Source: Brachionus manjavacas
Taxonomy: Eukaryota; Rotifera; Eurotatoria; Ploima; Brachionidae
Reading direction: 5' to 3'
NCBI GenBank assembly: GCA_019054805.1
Contig: JAHQIY010000004.1
Location: 3,224,001 to 3,288,000, forward strand
DNA: 64,000 bases
Of the stretch, positions 46,601 through 57,739 are shown piece by piece (within the stretch, counting starts at the first letter, position 1; every line of letters starts with the position of its first letter). The notes beneath the pieces are model-generated. The model was not told the origin of the DNA. It ran no database searches and was given only the letters and a program-made list of their open reading frames with translations. Position numbers and translations under genes: made by a program.

Positions 46601-47844
46601 AGTTGAATGACGCTCAAATCAAACGAGTCAAAAAAAAAGTTCCCAAAGGAACCTCCGAATATCAGGCCGCTTGGATTTTGGATTCTGAAGAAGAAGAAAT
46701 TACTGATGATGATGATGATGATGATGTTGATGACGAAGACAAAGAAAATGAAAGTCTGGATGAAGAAGAAGATGATGATGAAAGCATTGATGATTCTGAA
46801 AGCGAGGAAGAGATGGAAACTTTGACCATAGGTGGAGAGGAAAATAATAAATATGATGAAAATATTGATTTGGACGAAGAAAAATCAACTTTAGAAAAAA
46901 TGCGAGAGGCGCGCAGTCATGCACAATTTCCGGATGAAGTGGACACTCCTTTGGATCAGCCAGCTAGGATACGCTTTCAGAAATACCGTGGTTTGAAAAG
47001 CTTCAGAACATCGCCATGGGACAAATACGAAAATTTGCCTTTGGAGTATGCGAGAATCTTTCAATTTGAAGATATAAAAAAAACTTTCAAAAAAGTATCC
47101 AAAGAGAGACTTGACGGAGCCGAAGCTGGTCAGATGGTTTGTGTGCACATCAAAAATGTGCCATCATCAATACAAATAATGCCTGGTCATCCCATTGTTG
47201 CCTATGGTCTGCTCAGGCATGAAAACAAAATGTCCTTGATTAATCTTAAACTAAAAAGAATTAACTTGAATCTTTACAATTTGCCAATTAAGTCAAAAGA
47301 AAGACTGGTCTATCATGTGGGATGCCGCAGGTTCGAAGCCGATGCCATCTTTTCCCAACACTCAAACGGCGATAAGCACAAATTTGAGCGTTTTATGCCC
47401 GAAGACTGCACTTTTGTCGCTAGCTTGTTCGCTCCGATTACATTTGCGCCGGCAAGTGTGCTCGTTTTTAAAAAGTTGGAAAATGGTGACATGGTTCTGA
47501 TAGCCACTGGAGCTGTATTATCCATTGATCCGAACAGGGTTATGCTTAAACGCATTGTTATTAGTGGTCATCCATTTAAAGTGTCGAATAAGAACGCTGT
47601 GGTGAGGTACATGTTTTTCAATCCTGATGATGTCAATTGGTTCAAGCCAGTCGAGTTGAGGACTAAGTATGGACGAAGAGGACACATTAAAGAACCGTTG
47701 GGAACACACGGACACATGAAATGTCAGTTCAATGATACAATGAAATCTCAGGATACAGTCTTGATGAATTTATATAAACGTGTCTATCCAAAATGGACCT
47801 ATTCGGATAAATCAAATGACTTTAATAACAATCAAACTTTTTGA
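40682..47844 (+). CDS. TSR1: TSR1, pre-40S ribosome assembly factor, six exons
   Basis: Nucleolar/cytoplasmic factor of 40S maturation, a catalytically inactive relative of the BMS1 GTPase. Exons: 40682-40951, 41008-41120, 41179-41374, 41424-41494, 41546-41702, 46357-47844. Phases agree and give 764 residues (human about 800). The basic N-terminus (RFKQQNKPHKTGRHRSK) is diagnostic. The middle has the AARP2CN segment (PDTGTLKLYGYLRGQ), then a long acidic run, and the C-terminal domain shared with BMS1 (RFQKYRGLKSFRTSPWD; VKPVELRTKYGRRGHIKEPL-like). It has no intact P-loop, as expected. Intron 3 is only 49 nt while intron 5 is 4.65 kb. Introns 4 and 5 were placed by frame and homology and are slightly less certain. 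An AATAAA lies at 47853. Confidence 0.94.
41741..41812 (+). repeat. tRNA-like / SINE-head sequence
   Basis: TGGCCTAGTGG (41749-41759) fits the RNA polymerase III A box and GGTTCAAGTCT (41792-41802) is close to the B box, with normal spacing. The acceptor and anticodon stems do not pair well, so a functional tRNA is unlikely. It could be a tRNA-derived SINE head or a tRNA pseudogene. Confidence 0.4.
42297..42783. mobile_element. TA-flanked MITE with GGTTCACC repeats
   Basis: Ends are GTCGGTTAGGTAAACTGTGG and the inverted AACTATGGTTCACCCAACCGAC, each next to TA. The arms contain several GTTCACC/GGTGAAC units and a TCAGGTTT block, about 110 bp per side. No coding sequence. A degraded copy lies at 60140-60612. 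Confidence 0.8.
43860..43918 (+). repeat. Perfect 18-bp-stem hairpin in TSR1 intron
   Basis: TGAAACCATCTTTTGTCT, a 23-nt loop, then AGACAAAAGATGGTTTCA. The perfect stem and pre-miRNA-like size are notable, but a stem this short is also seen in element ends. No second copy was noticed. Confidence 0.6.
44235..44630 (+). pseudogene. Degenerate PHD-finger ORF, LINE ORF1-like
   Basis: The second half reads FFCPACSNFCLEDSIECEN, then RFWHHFD and VPFYVSKF. It has the spacing of a PHD finger (C-x2-C ... C-x2-[R] ... H-x2-D-[S] ... [V]-x2-[F]) with four zinc ligands replaced. PHD fingers of this kind occur in ORF1 of CR1-type LINEs, so this is most likely a dead ORF1. A cellular origin is not excluded. 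Confidence 0.4.
44770..45150 (-). pseudogene. pogo/Tigger-like transposase remnant
   Basis: The minus strand encodes VIVLNVPSRMTNLVQPADIC, then WFRSLKSQFNRN. The pattern V-P-x-x-x-T-x-L-x-Q-P-A-D is the DDE_1 core of pogo-type transposases. Further on comes EIWKDFFDENLLRDSFDSWG, matching the usual C-terminal W...SF..cGL segment. Several stop codons show it is dead. The single terminal repeat near 46262-46303 could be the 5' end of the same element. Confidence 0.65.
46262..46304. repeat. Solo pogo/Tigger-type terminal repeat
   Basis: Read on the minus strand: TACAGTCAACTCGCGTCTAT followed by CCGAA, resembling the CAGT...ATCCGAA ends typical of Tigger elements. No partner end was found, and the TSR1 exon 6 acceptor lies about 50 bp downstream. 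Confidence 0.45.
46357..47844 (+). CDS. TSR1: TSR1 exon 6: AARP2CN end and BMS1/TSR1 C-terminal domain
   Basis: The main TSR1 exon, entered after AAATTTAAG. It holds GTLKLYGYLRGQNLSANSL, the conserved EQTWPTEQEL, KKVPKGTSEYQAAWILD, and an acidic stretch with eight consecutive acidic codons (46700-46815). It ends with the most conserved part: EYARIFQF, PGHPIVAYGLLRHE, FAPITFAPASVLVF, and LGTHGHMKCQF before SQDTVLMNLYKRVYPKWTY. The upstream open codons from 46324 are intronic, because the acceptor is needed to meet exon 5 in phase. Confidence 0.93.
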   Translation, partial: PDTGTLKLYGYLRGQNLSANSLIHMPSLGTYQMSEIYALKKIMDQENWELVQKADPSKQDSLETEAHYDELNAEQTWPTEQELNDAQIKRVKKKVPKGTSEYQAAWILDSEEEEITDDDDDDDVDDEDKENESLDEEEDDDESIDDSESEEEMETLTIGGEENNKYDENIDLDEEKSTLEKMREARSHAQFPDEVDTPLDQPARIRFQKYRGLKSFRTSPWDKYENLPLEYARIFQFEDIKKTFKKVSKERLDGAEAGQMVCVHIKNVPSSIQIMPGHPIVAYGLLRHENKMSLINLKLKRINLNLYNLPIKSKERLVYHVGCRRFEADAIFSQHSNGDKHKFERFMPEDCTFVASLFAPITFAPASVLVFKKLENGDMVLIATGAVLSIDPNRVMLKRIVISGHPFKVSNKNAVVRYMFFNPDDVNWFKPVELRTKYGRRGHIKEPLGTHGHMKCQFNDTMKSQDTVLMNLYKRVYPKWTYSDKSNDFNNNQTF

Positions 47845-48840
47845 ATTGACCCAATAAAGTTATAAAAAAATTTTTTTTTATTTTCTTCTGGTAAAAGAGC
47901 CACCACTTAACTAAAGAGATTAGAAAGGTTTATTTTTATGTGATTTGGAGAATCATTTTATTTGTTGAAGATATAAAAAAAAATAAACTCTAAAAAAATC
48001 CACGGTTGATAATCAGTTTATTATCTATTTTGAATTAAGAAGATAATGTATATATTTTTTAAAATTTCACCTTTCTATAAAAAAGATAGATACAATAATT
48101 GATTGATTAAAGATGAATTCTAAGTTTTTTCAGTTATTTTTAAATAAAAAAAAAATTCCAAATTTTATAAAAATTCTCTCTAAATATTATTTAAAGGAAC
48201 CGGTTCTAAAGTGGCGCGTAAATGATGGTCAAGGGACCGATCCAGCTTGGCAAAATTGTACCATTTGCCTGTTTCCTACGACTGATCAAAGATGAGTCAT
48301 CAGTCCATTTTGTCCTAAAGATGTCAACCAAAGAAATAAATTTAATTAGTTAAATTAAATTAATAGAAAGTTAAATTTCCATGTAATGTAATTTTTATTT
48401 GAAAAACATAAAACTTTGAGTTAAAGGTTAAATTTCACGTTTTTTTTTTAAAAAAGAATACTTGACCTATTGAGCGGTCTATAAAGCGGTCTAAAAGCTT
48501 TGTTCAATGAGTCACCGAAAAATTTATTTCAGATGAAATAAGGAATTTTGATTAAAAGAGTAACACCATTTGCTTTAGATAAAAATAAATATGAATGATA
48601 AAAAAATTCTCCCTCTAATTTTTTAGAATTTATTTCAAAATTTTTAATTCAAACTTAGTTGTTTTCTATGTCAAGCACATGAAATTATAATTGCTTTTTA
48701 TTCTCAATTATTATTTCAAAATTTTTAGATAAAAAGCTAGATTTAAATATTAGAAAATTGAAAAATTCTGAATTTTATCTTGTTTAATTAAGAAAAAAAT
48801 AATCTCTAAAATAAAAGTTAATTTTAGATGCTTAAGTGAA
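47845..48840. other. Intergenic region TSR1-RICTOR
   Basis: Contains the TSR1 polyadenylation signal (AATAAA, 47853) and the RICTOR promoter. A 108-bp block at 48689-48796 is duplicated exactly in the RICTOR intron. The frame at 48113-48295 has no recognisable content. Confidence 0.6.
48689..48796. repeat. 108-bp repeat copy 1, just upstream of RICTOR
   Basis: From AATTGCTTTTTATTCTCAAT to TTTAATTAAGAAAA, base-for-base identical by eye to 52427-52534. It ends about 45 bp before the RICTOR start codon. Confidence 0.85.
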
Positions 48841-50723
48841 ATGAGCAGACGCTTTAGCTCCAACATTTCGTTCAATTACAAAAATCGAGCAGCCAAACCG
48901 CCTTTGAGACCAATCGAAGCCCTAATAAGCGAATTTCTGGACGTGTTTCGGCTCGGTTCCGACACCAAACTCAATCTCGAATCCAAAATTCAATTTTTAG
49001 AATCATTTTCCAACTCATTTATCTCTAACTTCAAGCAATCAAACCAAACACAGATCTCAATTGTGGAAAAATTAACCCAACACTTGGAAACAATATGTCC
49101 AGCTCTTCTCTTGAACATAATTCAACTTGAATCTTCCAAAATAAGGCTTCTGTCTCTCCGTCTAATCCTTTACTTGTCCCACTTTGACTCATTCAACTCC
49201 AAATTCCAACAATTCGGCATAAACAACTTCATAATTCGACTTATAGACCTTAAACCAACAGAACAAGATGCTGTCCTATCCATTGAATACATTCGTCTCT
49301 TGGTCCAAATGTACAAACAATTCCTATCACCTTCGATTGTCTACTGTCTAATGGCAGTAATCGAAGATCCCCGGTGCAGCTTAAACAATTTAATTGTAGA
49401 AACTTTGCTGGAAATAGCCCATGTCCGACCAAGACTTGCCTGTGAATGCAAAATTTTTAACATTCTCATTGATTTTTTGTTCAATGCAACACCAGAAGCT
49501 GATTTTTGTGTGGAAGTCATAATTCAAAGCTTCATTAAAACACTAGAATATCAAGAATGCAGAAATTTGGTAAATTTGCCAGATCTTTTGTCCTACATTA
49601 TTTCGCCTCTAGTCGATACAGACTTTGTGTCGTTAAGTTACGGCAGTTCCAAGGACCCAGAAGGCCCGGTCGAGCCCAAAATCGAGAACATAGTGAACAT
49701 TAGTCTGACAATAGTTTTCACCTTTATGAAAAGCTACAATGGCCTCATGATACTCAGCCTGGATGATGCCAAAATGGTCAAAATATTGTTCTCGCCTTTG
49801 AGCTGGTATTTGAAGGCAAATAAGCGCAATATAAATCAAAATCTGCTCCTTGGTACCAAGAGTTCCGAGCGGGAAATTTTAATTTTAAATTCTCTAATAG
49901 AACTTTTGCATCGTCTTTTTTCAATAGAAAAATTGTCACTGGAGCTTTTTAAGTCTCGAGGTTGGACAAATCGTTCATCTTCGGTGAGCACATCATGTTC
50001 GGTGCTGGCAAGCTTGCTAGAAGATGACTTGGTAAATCAGGAATGTGAATGTCTTTTCGAACCATTGGACTCGTTCTCCAGCCAATCTAACATGACAAAT
50101 TTGGCCATCGACAATAAGATATCGACTTATTCGTCAAGTTTGAATTTATGTTTGATCTATAAGGTTTTTTTGCTGAAATTTTTGGCTGAAATAGGCATTT
50201 TTGAGTTTTTGCTGGATCTGTATTTTGGGCTGCCAGTGTCTTTTATGCAAACATTTTGTGCCGAGAACAAGGATACTCATGGAAATGTTGTGCAAAAGTA
50301 CGCCTCCCTAAGTCTAAAAACCGTGAATTTGTTCGCTGAGCTCTACTATATGATAAATACACTCTTTTACAACGAGTATTGTATCGATGATTTTACTCAA
50401 GGGGACTCGGACTCTAGTCCTTACAACTCGGAGAAAAGTGTGTACAATGAAATGAAAAAGTTGAGTCTTATTTCTTATATGAAACTGCTCGATTCAGAAG
50501 AACGTGAAAGAGATGTCATTAATTATGTGACTGAGTTTAGTTCTAAAAAAGAAATGCTAAAAAATGGACTGCACATCCCAGCAGACAAATTGGCCAAATT
50601 GGGATTTTATTCTCAGCAGTTTTTGGCCAATTCTGGATTTTTAAGCTCTAAAAAATCTCAACTCGAACTCGAAATTTTAAACTTTCAAATATCAGAAGGT
50701 CAACTAGCAGACCATAATCAAAG
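48841..50723 (+). CDS. RICTOR: RICTOR exon 1, N-terminal helical repeats
   Basis: Encodes MSRRFSSNISFNYKNR and then about 610 residues of HEAT/ARM-like helices. Recognisable segments are IEDPRCSLNNLIVETLLEIA, SYNGLMILS and LSLELFKSRGW. The open frame would run to a TAA at 50725-50727, but GTAAAT at 50724 is a good donor and the protein clearly continues in exon 2. Confidence 0.92.
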
Positions 50724-53700
50724 GTAAATATTTTTTTTGAGTAATTTTCAGAAAAGCTATATTAAAATAAATAATCTTTTAGAGACCAATGTTGCATAAA
50801 TTCAGATCTGGCAAATTTTTTTATTTTTTACAAAACATACCTTTCCACAATTTTCAGCAAGCTTTGCTGTCTCAGAATTTTTTTTAATTTTTGATACCTC
50901 TCCTAAGATGGTATACACTTCCAATAAAGACCCCTGGAGAATTTTCTTTTTACGGAAATTAAATCCTTAAATTACACATGAATTTTTAATCCGTTTGATA
51001 ATCTAATTCATTTTATATTTAAAAAAAAATTTTTTCTGGGTCTCCATTCAAACTCTTTTAATGATTGACTACAAGGCCTGATTCAAGAAAAAATTTTAAA
51101 ATTTATTTGCAATAGTTTTCATAATATTCATTTTTTAAAAAACTGAAATGATAGGCGAATTCTAAGCCTAAAAATACCATAGATTTCACATGATTAAAAT
51201 TTTTGAATTTCATCACCTGTTTGTGCCAGGATCTGAAAGTTTACTATCCTAAAAAAGTTGTATAATTTCTTTCAAGACTAATAACTAACGATTGGAAAAA
51301 GGAATTGTAATAGCTGACCCTTCTATAGAAAGCTAAGGTCTTAAGCTACAAAATAAAGGTTCTAGTTTAATAAACTACATATTATTTATTTCAACAAGAG
51401 CGATAATCTGCAAAATTGCCATTTTTCGGCTGCTAATATTAGTTTTGAAGCCTCCCGTCAAAGATCTTGAAAAATATACAATGGGCTATATTTTCAGCCA
51501 TGCCGTTTTTTCGGTTGAAAATTTATTGAATTTTGAAGGAAAAATTGAAATAAATTAAACAATTTAATCTAATTAATATTTATTCTTATATATTAAAAAA
51601 TTAAATTTTATTCATTTCATTTTAAAGTAGGTGCATAGAAGAATGTTGGTATTTCGGTTTAGAGCAGTAAGAGAACACATTATAAAGAAGAATAGCTAAC
51701 TTTCAGATCCTGGTACCAGCAGACGATGAAATTCAAAAATTTTAATCTAAGGTATTTTTAGGCTTAGAATTCGCCTATCATCAGTTTTTGAAAAAATTAA
51801 AAAATATAATTCTGTTTTTAGCCCTTTATCTTCCTTTTTTAATAAAGAGTCTAGTCGATCAGAGAAGTTTTTTAAATTTTTTTATTTAAAAAATAAATCT
51901 TTTTTTAAGGCTTTCGAAGAAAAAAAAGCTTGCTTAAAAAAAATATTCACAGATCTGAATTTAGGCAAAATTGCCTTTAAAAAAAAATTGGAGGGTAATC
52001 AATAATCTCACTTTGTTAAAATGCTAAATTTGAAATCTTGTCTCCCCATAAACAACAATAAATCAGGAAAGAAGGTTACTTGAACAGAATCAGGTGGTTA
52101 ATATTGCAAACTTGGTTTGGTTTTAGTAATTAGGTTGATGAATTAGTCTATAATATTTTGTAGACGATTTTAATAAATTTAAAAAAAAAAAAAAAAAAAA
52201 TTTTAAAAAAATTTAATTAATTAATATTTTAAATGTCAATTTTAAATTTTTTCTAATTTTTTTCTTACCTCAATCATACCCGAATCCCTAAACCAGGGCT
52301 CCGCCCAGGACACTGTTTTATTTTTAATGAAATTATAAAAATTACCATAAAGTACAAAAAGGAAAATGGTTTTAAAAAGTTTGATCTGATTGTCTATCCA
52401 TGTGTCATTAATTTTTAATTGCTTTTTATTCTCAATTATTATTTCAAAATTTTTAGATAAAAAGCTAGATTTAAATATTAGAAAATTGAAAAATTCTGAA
52501 TTTTATCTTGTTTAATTAAGAAAAGAAAAATCTCTAAAAAAATTTTTTTTATTAAAACCAAAATTTTTCATTATTTTACTAAAATAATTACTCTACTCTT
52601 ATCATTTATAAATGAGAAGAATCTATTTTTAAACACATATTAAAAATTTGAGATTTAAAATCGATTCCAAAATCCAGCCGGTCTACCTGACCTAATCCTC
52701 GTATGTATTCAGATAACCAATATAAAGATAATAACTGAATAATTGACAGACAACTTTAATTTACTCATTTATTTGTTCAAATGTGCCAGTCGACAAAAAT
52801 TAAATCCTTGTTTATTTTAAAATATTGAAAGAGGCCATTCTCTTTCTTCTAGCTTTAACCAAACACTCCAAATATCTGACTTGATCGAAGATTTTTTACC
52901 TGTAATGAACTCTTAAAAGTTACTGTTCTATACTACAAAAAAGTATTCGTTTTATTTTTATTTTTTAATGGAATTTTTAATAGAATTTAAAAACCTGGTA
53001 CGATAACATTTTTTACTATTGATGAACATTAAAGAATATCATCAATAGTAAAAAAAATTGATGATATACTTGAATATTTTGATAAAACAGAAAATTTCTT
53101 TCATTTTTAAAATAAAAACTACATTAGATTGCTAAGTTATATTTTGTTAAATTACTTTTACTAGACTAAAATTAGTAGAAATAACGTGAAACTAAGGATC
53201 TAAAAAAGAAGATTTTTTGATAATATAAATCTTAAATTTAATTTTGATTAAAGGAAAATTTGAACCCGAAGATTGAAGTTTGATTTTAAGACATTGGCTT
53301 TGACTTAATAAAAAAAAAAAATTAAGTCAAGTCATAACTTTGACTTAAATTTTTCTGACTTAGACTTAAAACTGTGACTTAAAAACAAGTCTGATTTATT
53401 TAATAAAAAAATTTTTCTTTTTTGGCCCTTAGTGGTTTCACGTAAATACTAGTTACTTTACGTTAATTAGCAATGCTTTGTTTTAAAAAAAAAAATTAAA
53501 AATATTTTAAAATTTTTAGTTTTTCATTTTTTGGAACACTTTTCTCCAAAACTGACTCAAATAGCTTAGACGAACAAATCTCTCGACAAATCGACCAAAC
53601 TCAAGTGCTGGATTCAGATGCTAATTTAACTATAGACAACAAAATCAAGTGGAACTGGCTTGAAATCATAAAACTATTCGAGTTTTACATCATTACCGAG

Positions 53701-56046
53701 TCGAGTTTTCATCCTCGATTTTCTCCCAGTGAATTTGCCATTGAGTTAAATTCGAAATTAAAAAATTTGTTCGACAACAAAAAAGTAAAGAAATTTTTTA
53801 AGAAATTATTCAATTTTTTTACGCCAGCAAACATCTCAACACTTCAAAATAAAACAAATTTGCCGCCCTCCCGGCTCTCATATTCATCATTTCAACCAAG
53901 CATCAACAACTTTGACCAGATCGCATGTTCCGGATGCTACTTGCTCGATTTTTGTCTCACCAACCCGCACCTAAACGAAAAACACTTAAATCAATTGGTA
54001 CAAAATTCAATCGATTACATTGAGAAAGAGTTCAGCGAGCTCGGCGAACAGAAATATGCCAAGCCATTGGTCAAAGAATCGCCGGTTGGCATCTACATTT
54101 TGCTGCTCGCACACTTAACATCTAGCCAAAAAGGAAACGAAGTTCTCATTAAATTCAACATACATGACACAATACTTGGTTTGGTGGAAAAAAGCAAAGA
54201 TCTGTCTTTTATGAAGCTAATTGTGAGCGTTTTTAATTTTTATGTGTTCAAGCCATGCCGTCTCATACTAGAAAAGTGTCTTTGTCTCAATTCAATTTAT
54301 CAGCAAAGCGACCCTAGTCTGACCATTCAATACAACGAGCTCAAGCTCTACATGCTCAGACTTTTCCTCAATTTATTTCGCGCTAATAATTTAAAATTTG
54401 AAGTTTTTTTTGTCAAAATTTTAATACAGTCCCTGTGCTCCATTAAGCACGTGAAATTGGACCATCAAAGTGACCAAGTTAGAGAATCGTTTTGGCTAAT
54501 AATAAACCTGAAGCTGGTTCACATAGAATACTATCTCAGTCAACGAATTGACTTTGTCGATGAGTTGATGGACGAAATAGAAGATTTGGAAAGCTTTAAA
54601 ACTGCATGGATAGTTCAAAAATCCAAAATACTCAAAGCTAGATTGAATTTTTTGATTTTTCGATTGAAATTAAGCTACCAGAGTTTGAAAAATTTGGAAA
54701 TGACTAAAGTTGATGACATTTTAAATGAATGGTATGGTGGCAATTTGGACAAAATGTTTTTCAAGCTAACCGAGCGCAAATTGTTTGATTATCATGCGAT
54801 AAATTCAAACTTTTGCAATGAGCTCGATGATCGGGAAGATTTTGATGAAAATTTTATAGGTGAGGAAACGCAGATGGACAAAAAATCATGCAAAATTTAT
54901 CGTCTGACCAGTGACCTGAATCGCAACTATTCCCACATGACTTATGCCCATTCTCGAATTTTCCTGCCATTCCACATAAACACTGCACTGACTAGACTGG
55001 TTTGCAAGCATTTTTTTAAGAGCACTTTTCTGGACAACAAAACAACTGAACAGTTGAACTTGATCAAACAATCTATTAACAACAAAGTAGGTGTTAAAGA
55101 GCTCAAGTCAGCTTTGTGGTCCGTGAGCTCGTTGGCAATCAACGAAGATGGTTTCCGCTACATTTCCAGAGTAAGCTATAAAATTTTTAATAATTTATTC
55201 GACTTCGCCAGCCATTTGGTAAAGCTGACCGAGAGTCACCCAAATTTGTCGATTAGATCCACTTGCTATATTTGCATGAATTTGATTTCGCGCTCATGCA
55301 CTGGCGCCAATTTGATTGGCAAGATCGGTTGGCACACCTTTCAGCCGAATAGGTTTACACCAGCTAGAGCGTTCTACTCGCTCTTGTCCTCATTGTCCAA
55401 AGAGCGCCAAATTCTGAGCCTTCATTCGTCTATAGACACAGCTGTAATCTTGTTCAACCTGAACCGAGCCAAGTCCAGCATTGGTCTGAAAAATATCAGA
55501 AAATATTTTGATTGTAATTTATCAAATTATGAGCTAGAATATTTATATAGAAGAAATTTGGTCAATTTGGAAATGTTGGATGATAGGGAGTTTATAAAAA
55601 TTTATGACAGAAATAAAGTGGCAGTAAATTTTGAAAATTTTACAGTTCCTATTCGAATTAGTTTGATGGCTGTGGAAATGTCACAGGATTCGTTGATGAA
55701 CACTGGCGCAGATGATAATCATGTTTGTTTTAAATGTGATTCAAAAAGTTGCTTAAAATGCTGTCTGAAAAATGATTTTTTGGCAAAGAGTTTGGGCGAA
55801 AGAGATAGAGAAATCGACAAAGAAATTGTGGAGAAGATCGACCGGATTGTGCCGCTGATCGAATTCGAAGAAACGCATAAAAAGAGGGTCAAAAGACTTT
55901 TTGAACTCAAAAAACAATCACCAAATAGCTTCGACATTTGTATGTATTTGTTTATTGCGAATAATTACATGTCCATTTTTAATATTAAATATAAACTGCG
56001 TAAAATTATCCAAGATTTGTTCAACGATTTAAATTTTATAAATTAG
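48841..56046 (+). CDS. RICTOR: RICTOR, TORC2 scaffold subunit, two exons
   Basis: Scaffold of mTOR complex 2, which phosphorylates AKT/PKC/SGK kinases. Exons 48841-50723 and 53520-56046 join AG|T in phase 2 (Ser), giving 1469 residues. The N-terminal half is helical-repeat sequence typical of RICTOR (LRLILYLSHFDS; VLSIEYIRLLVQMYKQFL). The C-terminal half has the conserved KELKSALWSVSSLA/ISRSCTGANLIGKIGW-type segments and the terminal zinc-binding region: His1362, Cys1364, Cys1367 and Cys1435 in FDICMYLF. The protein is shorter than vertebrate RICTOR (about 1700) because the long Ser-rich phosphorylated linker is largely missing. The start is the ATG at 48841, preceded by an in-frame stop nearby; AATAAA follows at 56063. 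Confidence 0.92.
51131..51800. mobile_element. Foldback element in RICTOR intron
   Basis: Left arm (ATAGGCGAATTCTAAGCCTA; GCCAGGATCTGAAAGTTTAC) and right arm (CTTTCAGATCCTGGTACCAG; TAGGCTTAGAATTCGCCTAT) are inverted copies of about 110 bp separated by about 450 bp of unrelated sequence. Non-coding; no target duplication fixed. Confidence 0.75.
52268..52325. repeat. CTAAACCAGGG dispersed repeat
   Basis: CCCGAATCCCTAAACCAGGG followed by CTCCGCCCAGGA. A second copy is at about 63436-63490 (CCCGAATTTCTAAACCAGGG). Confidence 0.6.
52427..52534. repeat. 108-bp repeat copy 2, inside RICTOR intron
   Basis: Direct-orientation copy of 48689-48796 with no difference seen. Confidence 0.85.
53520..56046 (+). 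CDS. RICTOR: RICTOR exon 2, C-terminal half
   Basis: Entered after AATTTTTAG, reading SFSFFGTLFSKTDSNSLDEQ. It continues through IKWNWLEIIKLFEFY, the helical core, an acidic spacer (DDREDFDENFIGEE) and the conserved block with SALWSVSSLAINEDGFRYIS, where homologues read ALWAVGNIGSS. The end has HVCFKCDSKSCLKCC and FDICMYLFIANNYMSIF, then a short basic-helical C-terminus. TAG stop at 56044-56046. Confidence 0.92.
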
Positions 56047-56860
56047 TTTATTTTTTAATTGTAATAAATTTATATATTTAAAAAATAAAATAAATTTTAG
56101 GTGATAATTATTTTGAATAAATAATTTTGAAATACTTTTGAATAAATGTATTTGGCTTAAAATTTTTTCAAATGTCAAAAATACTATTTCCACTTACTAT
56201 TATGCATTATTTTTTATGCATTATTTTTTATGCATTATTTTTCAATATTTTTTTTTTAACAAAAGAATTGTTTTTAAATATATAATAGACAGAAAAATAA
56301 AAAACAGCTTTTTTTTTTAAATTTTTTTTGTCATGATTAAAAAAAAACATAAAACCAGAGTTTTTTAAAAGTCAAAATAAAGTACAAATCCGTACTTTAA
56401 ATTTTTTTTTTAAAAAAGCCACTTTTTTTTTTAATTTGCTAGATCAGGCTTTATAAAAATTTATACTCTTGGGTTGTATAATGCATATAGATCTGCCATA
56501 TTTCAGAATTTTCTTGTAATTTTAGCATAAAATTCTTTGGCTCGGACTTTTGAAAAAAAAATCCCAAAAAAATTACAAAAAGAAAAAATTTAACCAAAGC
56601 TACAATTTTAGATTTAATAAATAAAAAAGAATAGGTTTTTTCTCTTTATTTTTCCATTTCAAACCAAAAAATTGTATTTTGATTTTTTTTATATTAATTT
56701 AAAGAAAATTGATGTTAAAAACCTTTAAATTGACTCCAAATAGCAATAATTTTTTTTATTAAATAATAATAGATCAAAAGTATTCTTGAATACATCGGAA
56801 TTATTTTCGACAAAAAAATTTTAAAAATTTTTTCAAAAATAACATAACATCCCAATAGAC
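56047..56860. other. RICTOR 3' flank
   Basis: Polyadenylation signal at 56063-56068, a 14-bp unit (ATGCATTATTTTTT) repeated three times at 56201-56243, and otherwise featureless AT-rich DNA. Confidence 0.6.
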
Positions 56861-56929
56861 CCGTTCCCAATTTTTTTACCCCACCTAAAGCACATAGAAA
56901 AAGGAATAGCAATTAAAATTAACAGCATT

Positions 56930-57420
56930 CGTAAAATCAAACGTCTAAAATTCAAAAAGGCACAGGGTTAAGGCTCTTAATTTTCAAATCTATGATCCGA
57001 TCAATTTTCGACTACAGCTTTGTGATCTATCAAGTTGGATCGCCGAGTTTCAAATCAAGATTGCAAAAAATACAGAACAAAATACTTAGACACATAAAAT
57101 TCCTTCCACTCAAGACATCAATTTTACACATACACCAAAGCCCTAAAATTGACCAAGTTAAAGAACGAATGAATAAACTTTTTATCAATTACTGTAAAAA
57201 ACAAAACACTCCAAATTTTTTGAGTAGAGAATTAACCAGATAATTATTATTATTTTTTTTTTTTTTTTGTTCTACAACCCTTTCATTTGTAATTTTAATT
57301 TTTATATTTAATCTATTAAGAATGCAGGCCGAAAAAAGGGTCTTTTACCGCTCGGATAAGCCTGTGGACTTCCTCTCCAAAATTATTCTATTAATAATAA
57401 AAAAGCATAAGTATTCTCGA
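56930..57420 (+). pseudogene. LINE ORF2 C-terminal fragment
   Basis: Reads RSIFDYSFVIYQVGSPSFKS, then RLQKIQNKILRHIKF, the segment after the RT thumb in Jockey-like ORF2 proteins (compare the NLYKSLIGSILDYSFPCLNS part of the LINE at 18.1 kb). A stop follows at 57241, then probable 3' UTR. Confidence 0.7.
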
Positions 57421-57739
57421 ATACTTATTTTACTAATCAATGAAATAAAAATTGATTTGAGTGAATCAAATTTTTACCTAATCTTTAATAACTACCAATA
57501 AATATTTAAACATCGGAATATATATGGAAGGTTAGAAGCAATTTTAGTAATGGATGAAACAGTAACACATTTGCTGGAATAATCTATAATCCACCCAATA
57601 TGTTACTTAATTTTTAATTATTCGATAAAATAAATAAGGAATGTTAAAAATTAAATCATTTGAAGTAACCTGATTGCTAAAACGAAACAAATAGGTTGTA
57701 AAGGTGAAAATGAAAACGACCATTTATTAAATAGATATA

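Larger units (their letters stand above)
50724..53519 (+). other. RICTOR intron, 2.8 kb
   Basis: Contains a foldback element (51131-51800), the second exact copy of the 108-bp repeat (52427-52534) and one copy of a repeat with CTAAACCAGGGCTCCGCC (52268-52325). No coding sequence recognised. Confidence 0.8.

Noticed and set aside
48113..48295. Possible small gene before RICTOR
   Set aside because: Lys/Phe-rich start typical of random AT-rich frames, no recognisable motif.
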